From contig CP070798.1 of assembly GCA_020343515.1 (NCBI GenBank), positions 139,189 to 189,628 of the forward strand: DNA of 50,440 nucleotides, given 5' to 3'. Position numbers and translations under genes: made by a program. The notes under the pieces were generated by a model. The model saw only the letters and a program-made list of their open reading frames with translations. It made no database searches and was not told where the DNA came from. Shown here piece by piece: positions 42,851 through 50,440 of the stretch (the stretch's first letter is position 1; every line of letters begins with the position of its first letter). The DNA comes from Thermoplasmatales archaeon. GTDB lineage: Archaea > Thermoplasmatota > E2 > DHVEG-1.

Positions 42851-43924
42851 ATGGAACATAAAATTATTGCTTTAGTTATAATAAGTCTGTTAATAATAAC
42901 AAGTTTCGCCGCATTACCTTGTATAAGTGCTACAATCACTTCACACAAATTAAACGAGACAGTAGCATTAGATAAAGATGCGCTGCATACAGTTATGGAT
43001 GTATTAACCGGTGAACCACCATGGCCACCACTTATGTGGACTGAAGATTTTTCAACTTTCTATCTTAAGATTCCTGGTGACCCGGGTGGAGGTTATGTCT
43101 GTTACCAAATCGACTGGGGAGATGGGAATGTGGAGTGGACTGATTGGTACGGTTTCAACGAAACCGTTACCCTTTCATATGTGTGGAGTGAGGAAGGCGT
43201 ATATCAAATTAAGGTTGCAGCAAAGAATCAATATGGCAAAAAAAATAAATGCACAGTCTATAATTTGACACTATCATCTGATTTAAAGTTTTTCGGAGTA
43301 GAAATAGGATATGTAGACATAACCTATACATTCACAATTTATTGGAAAAGTTGCGAATGTTATATATTGATTGACTGGGGCGATGGAGGAACAAGTGATT
43401 GGCTTGGACCTTACGCTGTACCAGTTTTATTCTCTCATGCATGGAGTTTACCAGGGGAATACGTATTAAGACTCAAAATAAAAGATATATACGGGAATGA
43501 AAGCGACTGGTTAACACTTATAATAACGATACTCTCACTTGAGAACAATCCACCAGAACCACCGACAATCACTGGTCAAATACAGGGAAAGGCAGGAACA
43601 GCGTATGAATATACCTTTGTGTCCGTAGACCCGGATGGCGATAATGTATCATACTATATAGACTGGGGAGATAAATGTGGAGGTGAATGGATTGAACCAC
43701 ACCCATCCGGTGAACAAGCTAACGCAAGTCACGCATTTAGTCTGCCGGGAGATTTTACAATAAAAGCTCTTGCAGTAGACATCTATGGTGCAGAAAGCGA
43801 TTGGGGGTCATTGGAAGTTACGATGCCTGTGAACCATCAAGCAATCTATAGTTCGTTCCATCGGTTATTCGAGAGGTTCCCAGTATTAGAATATTTAGTT
43901 TATTCATTTTTTTGGAAAACTTAA
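42851..43924 (+). CDS. Secreted protein with three PKD-like domains
   Basis: A signal peptide (about residues 1-27) is followed by three beta-sandwich units with the PKD hallmark WGDG/WGD: YQIDWGDGNVEWTDWYG, LIDWGDGGTSDWLGP and YIDWGDKCGGEWIEP, each ending in an H/YxWSxPGxYxIxVxAKDxYGxxSDW-like strand. PKD domains occur in archaeal surface and S-layer proteins and bind other surface components. The chain ends with MPVNHQAIYSSFHRLFERFP and a short hydrophobic tail, possibly a sorting or anchoring signal. No enzyme motif is seen. Confidence 0.85.
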   Translation: MEHKIIALVIISLLIITSFAALPCISATITSHKLNETVALDKDALHTVMDVLTGEPPWPPLMWTEDFSTFYLKIPGDPGGGYVCYQIDWGDGNVEWTDWYGFNETVTLSYVWSEEGVYQIKVAAKNQYGKKNKCTVYNLTLSSDLKFFGVEIGYVDITYTFTIYWKSCECYILIDWGDGGTSDWLGPYAVPVLFSHAWSLPGEYVLRLKIKDIYGNESDWLTLIITILSLENNPPEPPTITGQIQGKAGTAYEYTFVSVDPDGDNVSYYIDWGDKCGGEWIEPHPSGEQANASHAFSLPGDFTIKALAVDIYGAESDWGSLEVTMPVNHQAIYSSFHRLFERFPVLEYLVYSFFWKT

Positions 43925-43955
43925 CACGGAATTGAATACTTTCGCCTACCCCTAT

Positions 43956-44090
43956 CTCACATATATAAATAAAAAAGGACTTACTACTACCAATAAGACG
44001 TGAGATGCGGGGGACATGCCGGCCCTCCTGAGTTGGCATTTCTGCCACTTATAATTTCAGACTAACCCCATCCCCTCCTTCTTTTTTTTC
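43956..44090 (+). ncRNA. Candidate small RNA between the PKD protein and a zinc-ribbon protein
   Basis: CATATATAAATAAAA (about 43956-43970) is a good TATA element; a start about 25 bases later would give a transcript of roughly 95 bases ending in the T-run TTCTTTTTTTT (44079-44089). The transcribed part is clearly more GC-rich than the surroundings. Possible pairings are GGGGA (44010-44014) with TCCCC (44071-44075), and TGGCA with TGCCA (44034-44047), a hairpin with loop TTTC. ATGCC (44016-44020) can also pair with GGCAT (44035-44039), so two forms compete. No known RNA class was recognised. Confidence 0.45.
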
Positions 44091-44167
44091 TCCAAAAGAT
44101 TTTTATCCACCAATTCAATAGAGATACTATCTATTAGGGATTTGGAAGTGGTATATGAGGAGTTTAT

Positions 44168-44407
44168 ATGTTTGAAAAAGTTTGTGGCATTTGTCAAAAT
44201 AGATTTCATTTAAATGAACATCAATCTGGATTAGTATTTGACGACAAAATTTTTGTTTGTGAGGAATGCTCTAAGAACACTTCAGAAAATGATATGATGG
44301 AATGGTCACAGAGCATTATGCAAAAACCTGAAAGCGGTATGCCTATTGCCCTCTGGTTAATCCACGAACAAAACAAAGATAAACCGCTGTTCTCAAAACG
44401 AAAATAA
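44168..44407 (+). CDS. Small zinc-ribbon-like protein, unknown
   Basis: The 79-residue protein has two CxxC pairs, CGIC near the start and CEEC at about residues 33-36, separated by about 26 residues, which fits a zinc ribbon or treble-clef finger. The rest is polar, ending in a basic tail (KPLFSKRK). GAGGAG lies before the ATG. I recognise no specific family; such proteins often act in translation or as regulators. The ipk gene begins 144 bp downstream on the same strand. Confidence 0.6.
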   Translation: MFEKVCGICQNRFHLNEHQSGLVFDDKIFVCEECSKNTSENDMMEWSQSIMQKPESGMPIALWLIHEQNKDKPLFSKRK

Positions 44408-44550
44408 AAAATTGCTTTTGTTGCACTAGCAGGGTTAATAATCGCCTCTAGATGTACTATGGTTTTAAGAAGAAAACAAAAATTACAAGAAGCAAAAAAC
44501 CTGTAAGACAGCAAAACCCTTTTTTATAATTAGACTTATGCGGTAAAGGC

Positions 44551-45333
44551 ATGTTCATTGTAAAACTTGGCGGCAGCGTAATCACAGATAAATCAAAAAA
44601 ATACTTTTTTAAACGACAAGTAATGAAAAGACTATCCTCAGAATTAAAAAAGGCAAACAAGGAAACTCTATTGGTCCATGGCGCAGGATCATTTGGCCAT
44701 ATCCTTGCAAAAGAACATATGTTAAATCAGGGATACAAAAGTAATAAACAGCTGCAAGGTTTTTCTCTTACACACGCAATGGTTCAAAAATTAAATTCAT
44801 TGGTTCTTGAATCGTTACACGATCGTGGCATTGCTGCTGTTTCAATCCCTCCACATGCTATTCTCAAACTGGATGATCATAAACCTGTAAAAATGGATTA
44901 TAACATATTTAGAGAATATCTCGATAGAGGGTTCACTCCATTAACTTTTGGGGATGTGGTATTAGATGGGAAACTGGGTTTTTCGATATGTTCAGGCGAT
45001 CTTCTATTACAAATGCTTGCAGAGCATTTCAAACCAGAAAAAGTAATATTTGTAATAGATGAAGACGGCTTATATACCTCAAATCCAAAGATGGATAAAA
45101 ACGCTAAGTTTATAGAAAAATCTACTGTAAGTGAGTTGGAAGCCTTAACTACCAGTTCCAATGCATATGACGATGTTACAAAGGGAATGGAGGGGAAAAT
45201 TGAAACGATAAAACACATTGTCAGTTTAGAGATAGATACTATTATGTTGAATGGTAATATAGATAACAGATTATATGATACATTGATTGGAAAAGAATCG
45301 AAGCATACGTTAATTTATGGTGGGAAAAAATGA
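44551..45333 (+). CDS. Isopentenyl phosphate kinase
   Basis: IPK phosphorylates isopentenyl phosphate to IPP, the last step of the alternative archaeal mevalonate pathway. It is an amino-acid-kinase-fold protein: VKLGGSVITDKSK at the N-terminus (ATP-binding GGS), LLVHGAGSFGH (with the His that is diagnostic of IPK), FGDVVLDGKLGFSICSGD and VTKGMEGKI. The 260-residue length is standard. It overlaps fni in an ATGA and begins a four-gene unit for isoprenoid lipids and glutamyl-tRNA. CTTTTTTATAATTAG upstream is the likely promoter. Confidence 0.95.
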   Translation: MFIVKLGGSVITDKSKKYFFKRQVMKRLSSELKKANKETLLVHGAGSFGHILAKEHMLNQGYKSNKQLQGFSLTHAMVQKLNSLVLESLHDRGIAAVSIPPHAILKLDDHKPVKMDYNIFREYLDRGFTPLTFGDVVLDGKLGFSICSGDLLLQMLAEHFKPEKVIFVIDEDGLYTSNPKMDKNAKFIEKSTVSELEALTTSSNAYDDVTKGMEGKIETIKHIVSLEIDTIMLNGNIDNRLYDTLIGKESKHTLIYGGKK

Positions 45334-46376
45334 ATCAAACAGAAGAGAGAAAACGTGAACATATCAAAATATCACTAGAGGAAAATGTGGCAGCTCATCA
45401 TAATTACTGGGATGATGTCACACTGATTCATAATGCATTACCTGAGATAAATGAGGATGAGATCGATTTATCAACAGACTTATTCGGTAAAAAACTAGGA
45501 GCACCATTGGTTATATCTGCTATGACGGGAGGCTATACAGAGGGTAAAAAGATCAATGAAAACCTTGCGGTATCTGCAGAAAAATTTCAAATTGGTATGG
45601 GAGTGGGTTCTCAAAGGGCAGCTATTGAAAATGAAGGGCTGAAGGATACCTATAGCGTAATAAATAATTACAATATTCCTTTGAAGATAGCAAATATTGG
45701 CGCGTCTCAGATAGTATTGTGGGATAAGAAAAAAATTTTGGAAAATGCTGAAAAGATTGTTGAGATGATAGATGCAGATATTCTTGCAGTCTGTCTTAAC
45801 TTTTTGCAAGAGGTTATTCAACCTGAGGGAGAGGCGCATGCTAAGGGTTGTTTAGAAACTATTGACATGCTTTCCAAAGAGTTTGGCAGGCCTATACTAG
45901 TGAAGGAAAGCGGGGCTGGTATTTCCTATAACGTTGCTGAACGACTTAAAAAAACGAATATTGCAGGTATTGATGTGGGGGGCTCAGGTGGCACCTCCTT
46001 TTCTGCTGTCGAATATTATCGTGCCAAATTCAAAAGAGATAAATATAATATAAGAGAAGGCCAAACCTTTTGGGACTGGGGGATTCCTACGCCAACTTCG
46101 ATTCTTGAGGTTGGAGAATCGACGAACTGGGAGTTGCCAATTATTGCAACTGGCGGTATCAGAAATGGTTTAGATGCTGCAAAAGCGTTAGTATTTGGAG
46201 CAAATGCTGCAGGTATTGCACATGCTCTTTTGAAACCTGCAGCGCAAGATAAAGAATCTACTATTTTTGAACTTGACGTCGTAATTAAAGAGTTGAGAAC
46301 TACTATGTTTTTGGTCGGTGCAGACAGTGTTGTGAAATTATCAGATGTGGATGTGAACTATGGACTTGGAAGCTGA
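45330..46376 (+). CDS. fni: Isopentenyl-diphosphate delta-isomerase, type 2
   Basis: This FMN enzyme interconverts IPP and DMAPP. Conserved blocks include RKREHIKISLEENVAAHH (substrate-binding), APLVISAMTGGY, GVGSQRAA, IGASQI, GIDVGGSGGTSFSAVEYYRA and IATGGIRNGLDAAKALVFGA (FMN phosphate site). The 348-residue length is standard for type 2. It overlaps ipk by 4 bp and idsA by 17 bp, so the three genes are translated as a unit producing C5 to C20 precursors for archaeal ether lipids. Confidence 0.96.
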   Translation: MNQTEERKREHIKISLEENVAAHHNYWDDVTLIHNALPEINEDEIDLSTDLFGKKLGAPLVISAMTGGYTEGKKINENLAVSAEKFQIGMGVGSQRAAIENEGLKDTYSVINNYNIPLKIANIGASQIVLWDKKKILENAEKIVEMIDADILAVCLNFLQEVIQPEGEAHAKGCLETIDMLSKEFGRPILVKESGAGISYNVAERLKKTNIAGIDVGGSGGTSFSAVEYYRAKFKRDKYNIREGQTFWDWGIPTPTSILEVGESTNWELPIIATGGIRNGLDAAKALVFGANAAGIAHALLKPAAQDKESTIFELDVVIKELRTTMFLVGADSVVKLSDVDVNYGLGS

Positions 46377-47343
46377 GCTTAAAAAAAGATGCAACGCTTT
46401 TAACAATTATTGGAAAAAATTTCTGCCAGAAGGGGGACCAGCTGATCTTTACAATGCCGCACGACACCTCACTTTTGGGGGTGGAAAAAGACTGAGGCCA
46501 TGTATAGCTATGCTTTCATGTAAAAGTGTTTTTGGTGATGTAGAGAGCGTGTTGCCATTTGCAGCAGCCTTGGAACTCATGCATAATTTCACCCTTGTAC
46601 ATGATGATATTATGGATAAATCAGATATGAGAAGAAGTCAGCAATCGGTGCACATAAAATTTGGAGAACCTACGGCAATACTCGCTGGAGATTTTCTTTT
46701 TGCAAAATCGTTTGAAGCAATGCATGACCTATCAGTCGATTTGTCCATGTTTAAAGAATTAGATTATAGCCTCATTGAATGTGTTTTAGATATCTGTAGA
46801 GGGCAGCAGCTTGACGTAGAATTTGAGCAAAGAAAAATGGTTACCGAAGAAGAATATATTAATATGATTAATAAAAAAACAGCAGTGTTATTTGAACTTG
46901 CGGCTCGGGGAGGGGCAATAATTGGCGGTGGCAATCAGGATGAAATTACCGCTTGTGCAGGCTATGGATTAAACCTAGGCTTGTCTTTTCAAATATGGGA
47001 TGATTATCTTGATATCAGTAGTGAAGAGAAAATACTGGGGAAAGATATAGGAAACGATATTAGAAACGGGAAAAAAACACTTATTGCTGTTTATTCGTTA
47101 CAGAACGCATCGGGTGAAAATAAGAAGATATTGGATGAGATATTTGGTAATAGAAATGCTTCAGATGATGATATAAAACACGTTTTTAGAGTCTTCAAAG
47201 AGATGGGATCTATAGAGCATGCTAGAAATACTGGATTCGATTATATCAAAAAAGCAAAAAATGCTTTAAATCCTCTTAGAGACTCTGAAGCTAAAGAGAT
47301 TTTGATGGAATTGGCTGATTATTCGATACAAAGAGAAAAATAG
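46360..47343 (+). CDS. idsA: Polyprenyl diphosphate synthase (geranylgeranyl/farnesyl type)
   Basis: This enzyme joins IPP units to DMAPP to form C15 to C20 chains for archaeal lipids. The first Asp-rich motif is LVHDDIMDKSDMRR and the second DDYLDISSE; GGGKRLRPCIAML is the IPP-binding block. The residue before the first motif favours short-chain products (GGPP or FPP), though chain length cannot be told from the motifs alone. The start overlaps the fni end by 17 bp; gltX begins 1 bp after the stop. Confidence 0.94.
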   Translation: MDLEAELKKRCNAFNNYWKKFLPEGGPADLYNAARHLTFGGGKRLRPCIAMLSCKSVFGDVESVLPFAAALELMHNFTLVHDDIMDKSDMRRSQQSVHIKFGEPTAILAGDFLFAKSFEAMHDLSVDLSMFKELDYSLIECVLDICRGQQLDVEFEQRKMVTEEEYINMINKKTAVLFELAARGGAIIGGGNQDEITACAGYGLNLGLSFQIWDDYLDISSEEKILGKDIGNDIRNGKKTLIAVYSLQNASGENKKILDEIFGNRNASDDDIKHVFRVFKEMGSIEHARNTGFDYIKKAKNALNPLRDSEAKEILMELADYSIQREK

Positions 47344-47344
47344 G

Positions 47345-49057
47345 ATGCCAGTTGAGAATATAAGAAAAACAGCGCGAAAATATGCTCTTCAAAATGCTAT
47401 ACAGTTTAATGGATCTGCTAATCCCAAAGCTGTTGCAGGAAAAGTAATAGCTGCTTTTAAAGAAGAAAATATATCCCCTAACTTAATTTATCAGATTTCA
47501 GGTTCAGCGTGTTTAGAAGTTAATAAGATACCTATTGAACAACAAATAGCTGAACTTGAAAAACTTGCTCCAGAACTCTTAAAGAAAGAAAAAAAAGAGA
47601 GAGATTTTTCATTACCTGAACTTCCTGACGCAGAAAAAGGAAAAGTCATTACTCGTTTTCCACCTGAACCAAATGGATATTTACATATTGGCCATGCGAA
47701 GGCTGCCATTGTTGACTATGAATATGCACAAATGTACAATGGAAAATTTATCCTAAGATTTGATGATACAAACCCTGAGAATGCACAGCTTGAATTTTAT
47801 GAAGCACAAAAAGAAGACCTGCAATGGCTAGGTATAGAATGGGATGAAGAATACAACACGTCTGATAACCTGGGGAAACACTATAGCCTGGCACAGCAGT
47901 TAATTGAGCAGGGGGATGCATATGTTTGTTATTGCCCTTCAGATGCTATAAAAGAGGGGCGTTTTCATGGAAAAGAATGCAAATGCAGAAGTCGTTCTCC
48001 TGTGGAACATGTTGATAGCTGGAAAGAGATGCTTTCTTCCTCTGTAGATGGAGTTTTAAGGCTCAAAGGAGATATGGCGTGTGCAAATACTGCCATGCGT
48101 GATCCAACATTATTTCGCATTATTGAAAAACCTCATCCTTTACATAGGGATAAATACCGAGTGTGGCCTACTTATGATTTTGCTGGTGCTGTTGAAGATA
48201 GTTTGAGTGGGGTGACACATCCTTTCCGTACAAAGGAATATGAACTTCGTGATGAATGCTATTTCAAACTTCTTGAGCTTCTCAAATTGCGAAAGCCACA
48301 TCTAATGGAATTCTCCCGCCTTTCAATAGAGGGGATGCCTGTCTCCAAGCGGAAGATAAAACCATTGATTGACCAAGGTTTGGTATCTGGCTATGATGAT
48401 ATACGGCTCCCGACTCTCAGGGGATTAAAAAAAAGAGGGATTCTCCCTGAGGCTATCAAACAGTTTGTATTCTCACAAGGAATTTCTAAGGCCGAGTCAA
48501 ATGTAACTTTTAGCCTGTTGGAAGCAGATAATAGAAAGATACTAGATCCCATTGCTAAACGTTTTTTCTTTGTGGAAAAACCTATAAAACTAGTCGTTGA
48601 AAATGCTTCAACATTAGAAAAATCGATAAGGTTACATCCCACTGATGAAAAGCTTGGGAGTAGAACCATAAAGACTGGCGACACATTTTTTGTTCCAAGG
48701 ATCGATATGGAAAAAATTAACGTTGGAGATATTTTCAGGTTAAAAGATCTTTACAATGTAAAGGTAAGGGAAAAAAACAACGTAGTTTTTGCTGAGTACG
48801 CTGGTAAGGAGTTAATAACTGGCTCAGCAAAGATTCAATGGACAACTGACAACTTTATTAAAATGAACGTTTTTGTTCCAGGGCTACTTTATCAGAAAGG
48901 CAAATACAATTCAAATAGCCTCGAAAAGGTTAAGGGGTTTGCAGAGGAAGCAGTTTCACGGTTAAAAACAGGTGAAATTGTACAGTTCGAGCGATTTGGG
49001 TTTGTACGAATAGAAAAACAAAACAAAACCATTACAGGATTTTTTGCTCATAAGTAA
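47345..49057 (+). CDS. gltX: Glutamyl-tRNA synthetase, archaeal type
   Basis: GltX charges tRNA-Glu (and, in archaea, tRNA-Gln for the transamidation route). An archaeal N-terminal domain (residues 1-95) precedes the class I core: TRFPPEPNGYLHIGHAKAA (HIGH), ILRFDDTNPE, FRTKEYELRDECYF and MPVSKRKIKPLI (KMSKS-type). The C-terminal half is the beta-barrel anticodon domain of the GlnRS/archaeal GluRS type. Length 570 residues is normal. The gene closely follows idsA, giving an ipk-fni-idsA-gltX operon, as in some other archaea. Confidence 0.96.
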   Translation: MPVENIRKTARKYALQNAIQFNGSANPKAVAGKVIAAFKEENISPNLIYQISGSACLEVNKIPIEQQIAELEKLAPELLKKEKKERDFSLPELPDAEKGKVITRFPPEPNGYLHIGHAKAAIVDYEYAQMYNGKFILRFDDTNPENAQLEFYEAQKEDLQWLGIEWDEEYNTSDNLGKHYSLAQQLIEQGDAYVCYCPSDAIKEGRFHGKECKCRSRSPVEHVDSWKEMLSSSVDGVLRLKGDMACANTAMRDPTLFRIIEKPHPLHRDKYRVWPTYDFAGAVEDSLSGVTHPFRTKEYELRDECYFKLLELLKLRKPHLMEFSRLSIEGMPVSKRKIKPLIDQGLVSGYDDIRLPTLRGLKKRGILPEAIKQFVFSQGISKAESNVTFSLLEADNRKILDPIAKRFFFVEKPIKLVVENASTLEKSIRLHPTDEKLGSRTIKTGDTFFVPRIDMEKINVGDIFRLKDLYNVKVREKNNVVFAEYAGKELITGSAKIQWTTDNFIKMNVFVPGLLYQKGKYNSNSLEKVKGFAEEAVSRLKTGEIVQFERFGFVRIEKQNKTITGFFAHK

Positions 49058-49121
49058 ACTTTTTAAAACTCTTTTGCATTTATACCGAATGCAGGGATGC
49101 AAATAAAGGATGGGATGACCA

Positions 49122-49805
49122 ATGTGCCGTGGTAAAAAATTAGGTGTAATTCTGTTTGTATTATCTGTAATTGCTGTTGCGGATTGCGCAACTGCTTCTC
49201 CATTAGGAATGGATAGTGGCAGCTCTATTATGATAACGCTGACCGTTATAATCACTGTTATAATTATTATTGCTGCCTTCTTTTTCTTAGCAAGCGGTAT
49301 AAAATATGTAACACCAGAAAACGTCCTTGATACAGAAATACGGAAAAACCTTTACGAATACATTGATGAATGCCCTGGTTCTCACCTCAGAGAGATTGCT
49401 AGAGAACTTGATTTGAAACCAAGTAATGCTGCTTGGCATCTCCGTAAACTAGAGCAGACTAATCTGATACGAAGCAGATATATTGGTGGAAAAAAAGTTT
49501 ACTACCTAGTAGAAGGTGGCGTAGAATCAAGAAAACAAGCGATAGCTGAGGCGATACTTAGAAACAAAAACGCTCGAGATATCATGCAATACCTGTATAA
49601 CCATCCAGGTAAACATCTTCTTGAAATAGCACATGCCCTTACACTAAATCATCATGTTGTGAAATGGCATATTAATAAAATGTCTATGGCAGAATTAATT
49701 GAAGGAGATACAAGCAACTCTGCCTATCCAGTGTACTATCCAACTGAAATTGGCATGGGGGCATTGGAAAAATTTATTGAATATAATAATAAATTAGCAG
49801 CTTAA
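49122..49805 (+). CDS. Membrane-anchored regulator with two winged-helix domains
   Basis: The protein (227 residues) starts with a signal-like hydrophobic stretch (about 6-26), then a second membrane helix (about 37-58, MITLTVIITVIIIIAAFFFL), then two winged-helix domains: LREIARELDLKPSNAAWHLRKLEQTNLIRS (about 85-115) and LLEIAHALTLNHHVVKWHIN (about 167-187), each ArsR/MarR-like. The layout predicts DNA-binding domains in the cytoplasm anchored to the membrane, a design frequent in Thermoplasmata and halophilic archaea. Target and signal are unknown. It converges with the EF-1 beta gene, sharing 4 bp at the stops. Confidence 0.8.
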   Translation: MCRGKKLGVILFVLSVIAVADCATASPLGMDSGSSIMITLTVIITVIIIIAAFFFLASGIKYVTPENVLDTEIRKNLYEYIDECPGSHLREIARELDLKPSNAAWHLRKLEQTNLIRSRYIGGKKVYYLVEGGVESRKQAIAEAILRNKNARDIMQYLYNHPGKHLLEIAHALTLNHHVVKWHINKMSMAELIEGDTSNSAYPVYYPTEIGMGALEKFIEYNNKLAA

Positions 49806-50074
49806 ATTCTACCAACATCCACTACTTCAACATTATCAACTTTATCAATTTTTGAAAGAACATCTACTACTGGATCTAATCCACCTTCAGAATCTGGAAC
49901 AGAAACGGTCACATTTACTCCCCTGAGGCCAAAGGCAATGTCCTTCACTTCAACCCTTCCAAGTTTCACTGGGTCTTTTATTACATTCCCTATTTTATCA
50001 ATGATTGTTTGTAATTCATTGTCACTTAATACTCCATTTGGCATGAGACGAATAAGCGCTATTACTTCACCCAT
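49802..50074 (-). CDS. ef1b: Translation elongation factor 1 beta (aEF-1B)
   Basis: This is the nucleotide-exchange factor for aEF-1A (the EF-Tu homologue): GEVIALIRLMPNG, VKLGRVEVKDIAFGLRGVNVTVSVPDSEGGLDPVVDVLSKID and VDNVEVVDVGRI. The 90-residue length is that of the archaeal protein, without the eukaryotic N-terminal part. AGGAGGT eight bases before the ATG is a strong ribosome site; it overlaps the stop of the upstream zinc-ribbon gene. The two genes are probably co-transcribed. Confidence 0.97.
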   Translation of the reverse strand: MGEVIALIRLMPNGVLSDNELQTIIDKIGNVIKDPVKLGRVEVKDIAFGLRGVNVTVSVPDSEGGLDPVVDVLSKIDKVDNVEVVDVGRI

Positions 50075-50085
50075 GTTTTAACCTC

Positions 50086-50250
50086 CTAAGGTCCTTTGAA
50101 ACCACATTTGGGACAGGTATATACTATACTTTGCTCTCTACAAGAACCGCATCTTCCAATGATTTCGTCGCACATTGGACATTGAAATGTTGTGGATCCC
50201 TTCTCAAGCAGTCCCTTTCCGCACGTTATGCACTTCTCAGCTTTTTTCAT
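50086..50250 (-). CDS. Archaeal zinc-ribbon RNA-binding protein (COG2888 type)
   Basis: The 54 residues hold four CxxC pairs: CITC, CPMC, CGSC and CPKC, in the pattern of small double zinc-ribbon proteins (COG2888, HVO_2753 type). The chain ends in CPKCGFKGP. These proteins are nearly universal in archaea, usually beside the EF-1 beta gene, and are linked to translation. The gene is short and easily missed; it lies 11 bp upstream of ef1b on the same strand. A TATA-like TTAATTTTTAATA at about 50270-50285 would give an almost leaderless mRNA. Confidence 0.88.
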   Translation of the reverse strand: MKKAEKCITCGKGLLEKGSTTFQCPMCDEIIGRCGSCREQSIVYTCPKCGFKGP

Positions 50251-50325
50251 AGGGTGTGCTGAATAACATATCTATTATTAAAAATTAATGGGTACACTAG
50301 TTTCTTTCAAACTAAAAATCCCTTC

Positions 50326-50440
50326 TTATCCTTTTAACGAGTATTTATTTTTACCATTATATATTGGTTTATGAGGCGTTAAGTGCCTCCACTCTTCCAC
50401 TTCCAGCTTTCTTCTGTTTTTCTCCCTCATTTTCCCCTCC
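50326..50440 (-). CDS. Possible C-terminal end of a basic protein, open to the window edge
   Basis: On the minus strand a frame is open from the right edge to a TAA at 50326-50328. Its last residues are rich in Lys and Arg (MREKNRRKLEVEEW, then YNGKNKYSLKG). A GGAGG with an ATG ten bases on could alternatively make a 34-residue protein starting at 50430. No family is recognised, and the short length leaves chance open. A GAGGC/GCCTC hairpin (50373-50389) lies inside. Confidence 0.35.
   Translation of the reverse strand, partial: EGKMREKNRRKLEVEEWRHLTPHKPIYNGKNKYSLKG

Noticed and set aside
386-50440. tRNA, rRNA, CRISPR arrays and insertion sequences
   Set aside because: No gap shows a tRNA T-arm, rRNA-like block, regularly spaced repeats or transposase-like frame.

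Overview
The window is an AT-rich archaeal chromosome segment of about 50 kb, densely packed and mostly informational or metabolic. The archaeal markers are a short EF-1 beta, the small zinc-ribbon protein beside it, archaeal-type TyrRS and GluRS, ApgM-type phosphoglycerate mutase, a PAC2 proteasome-assembly protein, isopentenyl phosphate kinase with type 2 IPP isomerase and GGPP synthase, and TATA boxes at archaeal spacing. An oxygen-independent class III ribonucleotide reductase, a group 4-type [NiFe] hydrogenase and free ferredoxin point to a strict anaerobe. Many exported proteins (gingipain-like C25 peptidase, two metzincin-like beta-helix proteins, transglutaminase-like protein, PKD and Fn3-like surface proteins) suggest an extracellular protein-degrading lifestyle, as described for sediment Thermoplasmata such as MBG-D. 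That placement is an inference; no 16S gene is present.

Layout. 0-8.5 kb: the end of a radical SAM methylthiotransferase-like gene, tyrS, a C25 peptidase/beta-helix fusion, purB, a free-standing DHPS-N-like domain, DUF123, cutA and a COG0731 radical SAM gene. 8.5-11.9 kb: an nrdR-nrdD-nrdG operon behind a tandem NrdR-box promoter. 12-16 kb: a surface protein, a GNAT acetyltransferase, DUF1893, trxB and a hydrogenase maturation protease. 16-22 kb: a metzincin-like protein whose HExxH glutamate is replaced, a flippase/LPG-synthase-like membrane protein, a methyltransferase, a transglutaminase-like protein and a hexapeptide acyltransferase. 22-28 kb: hypE, four soluble hydrogenase subunits and hypF. 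28-34.7 kb: small unknowns, ferredoxin, AlkD-like protein, a metal-permease/HTH-regulator divergon, YjbQ, a HAD phosphatase, the PAC2 protein and a stand-alone RAM domain. 34.7-44 kb: the second metzincin paralogue (intact HExxH), an ABC-2 exporter whose ATPase carries a zinc ribbon, apgM, an M32 carboxypeptidase, exonuclease III and a PKD protein. 44-50 kb: the ipk-fni-idsA-gltX lipid/translation operon, a membrane-anchored double winged-helix regulator, EF-1 beta and its zinc-ribbon neighbour.

The strongest non-coding signals are: (i) two NrdR-box-like 16-mers set exactly 31 bp apart and overlapping the nrdR promoter; (ii) two copies of TTAAC-N4-GTTAA, one at each promoter of the divergent permease/regulator pair, with a long potential hairpin in the permease leader; and (iii) a GC-rich, promoter- and T-tract-flanked stretch near 44.0 kb that may be a small RNA. 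No tRNA, rRNA, CRISPR array or intact insertion sequence was recognised.
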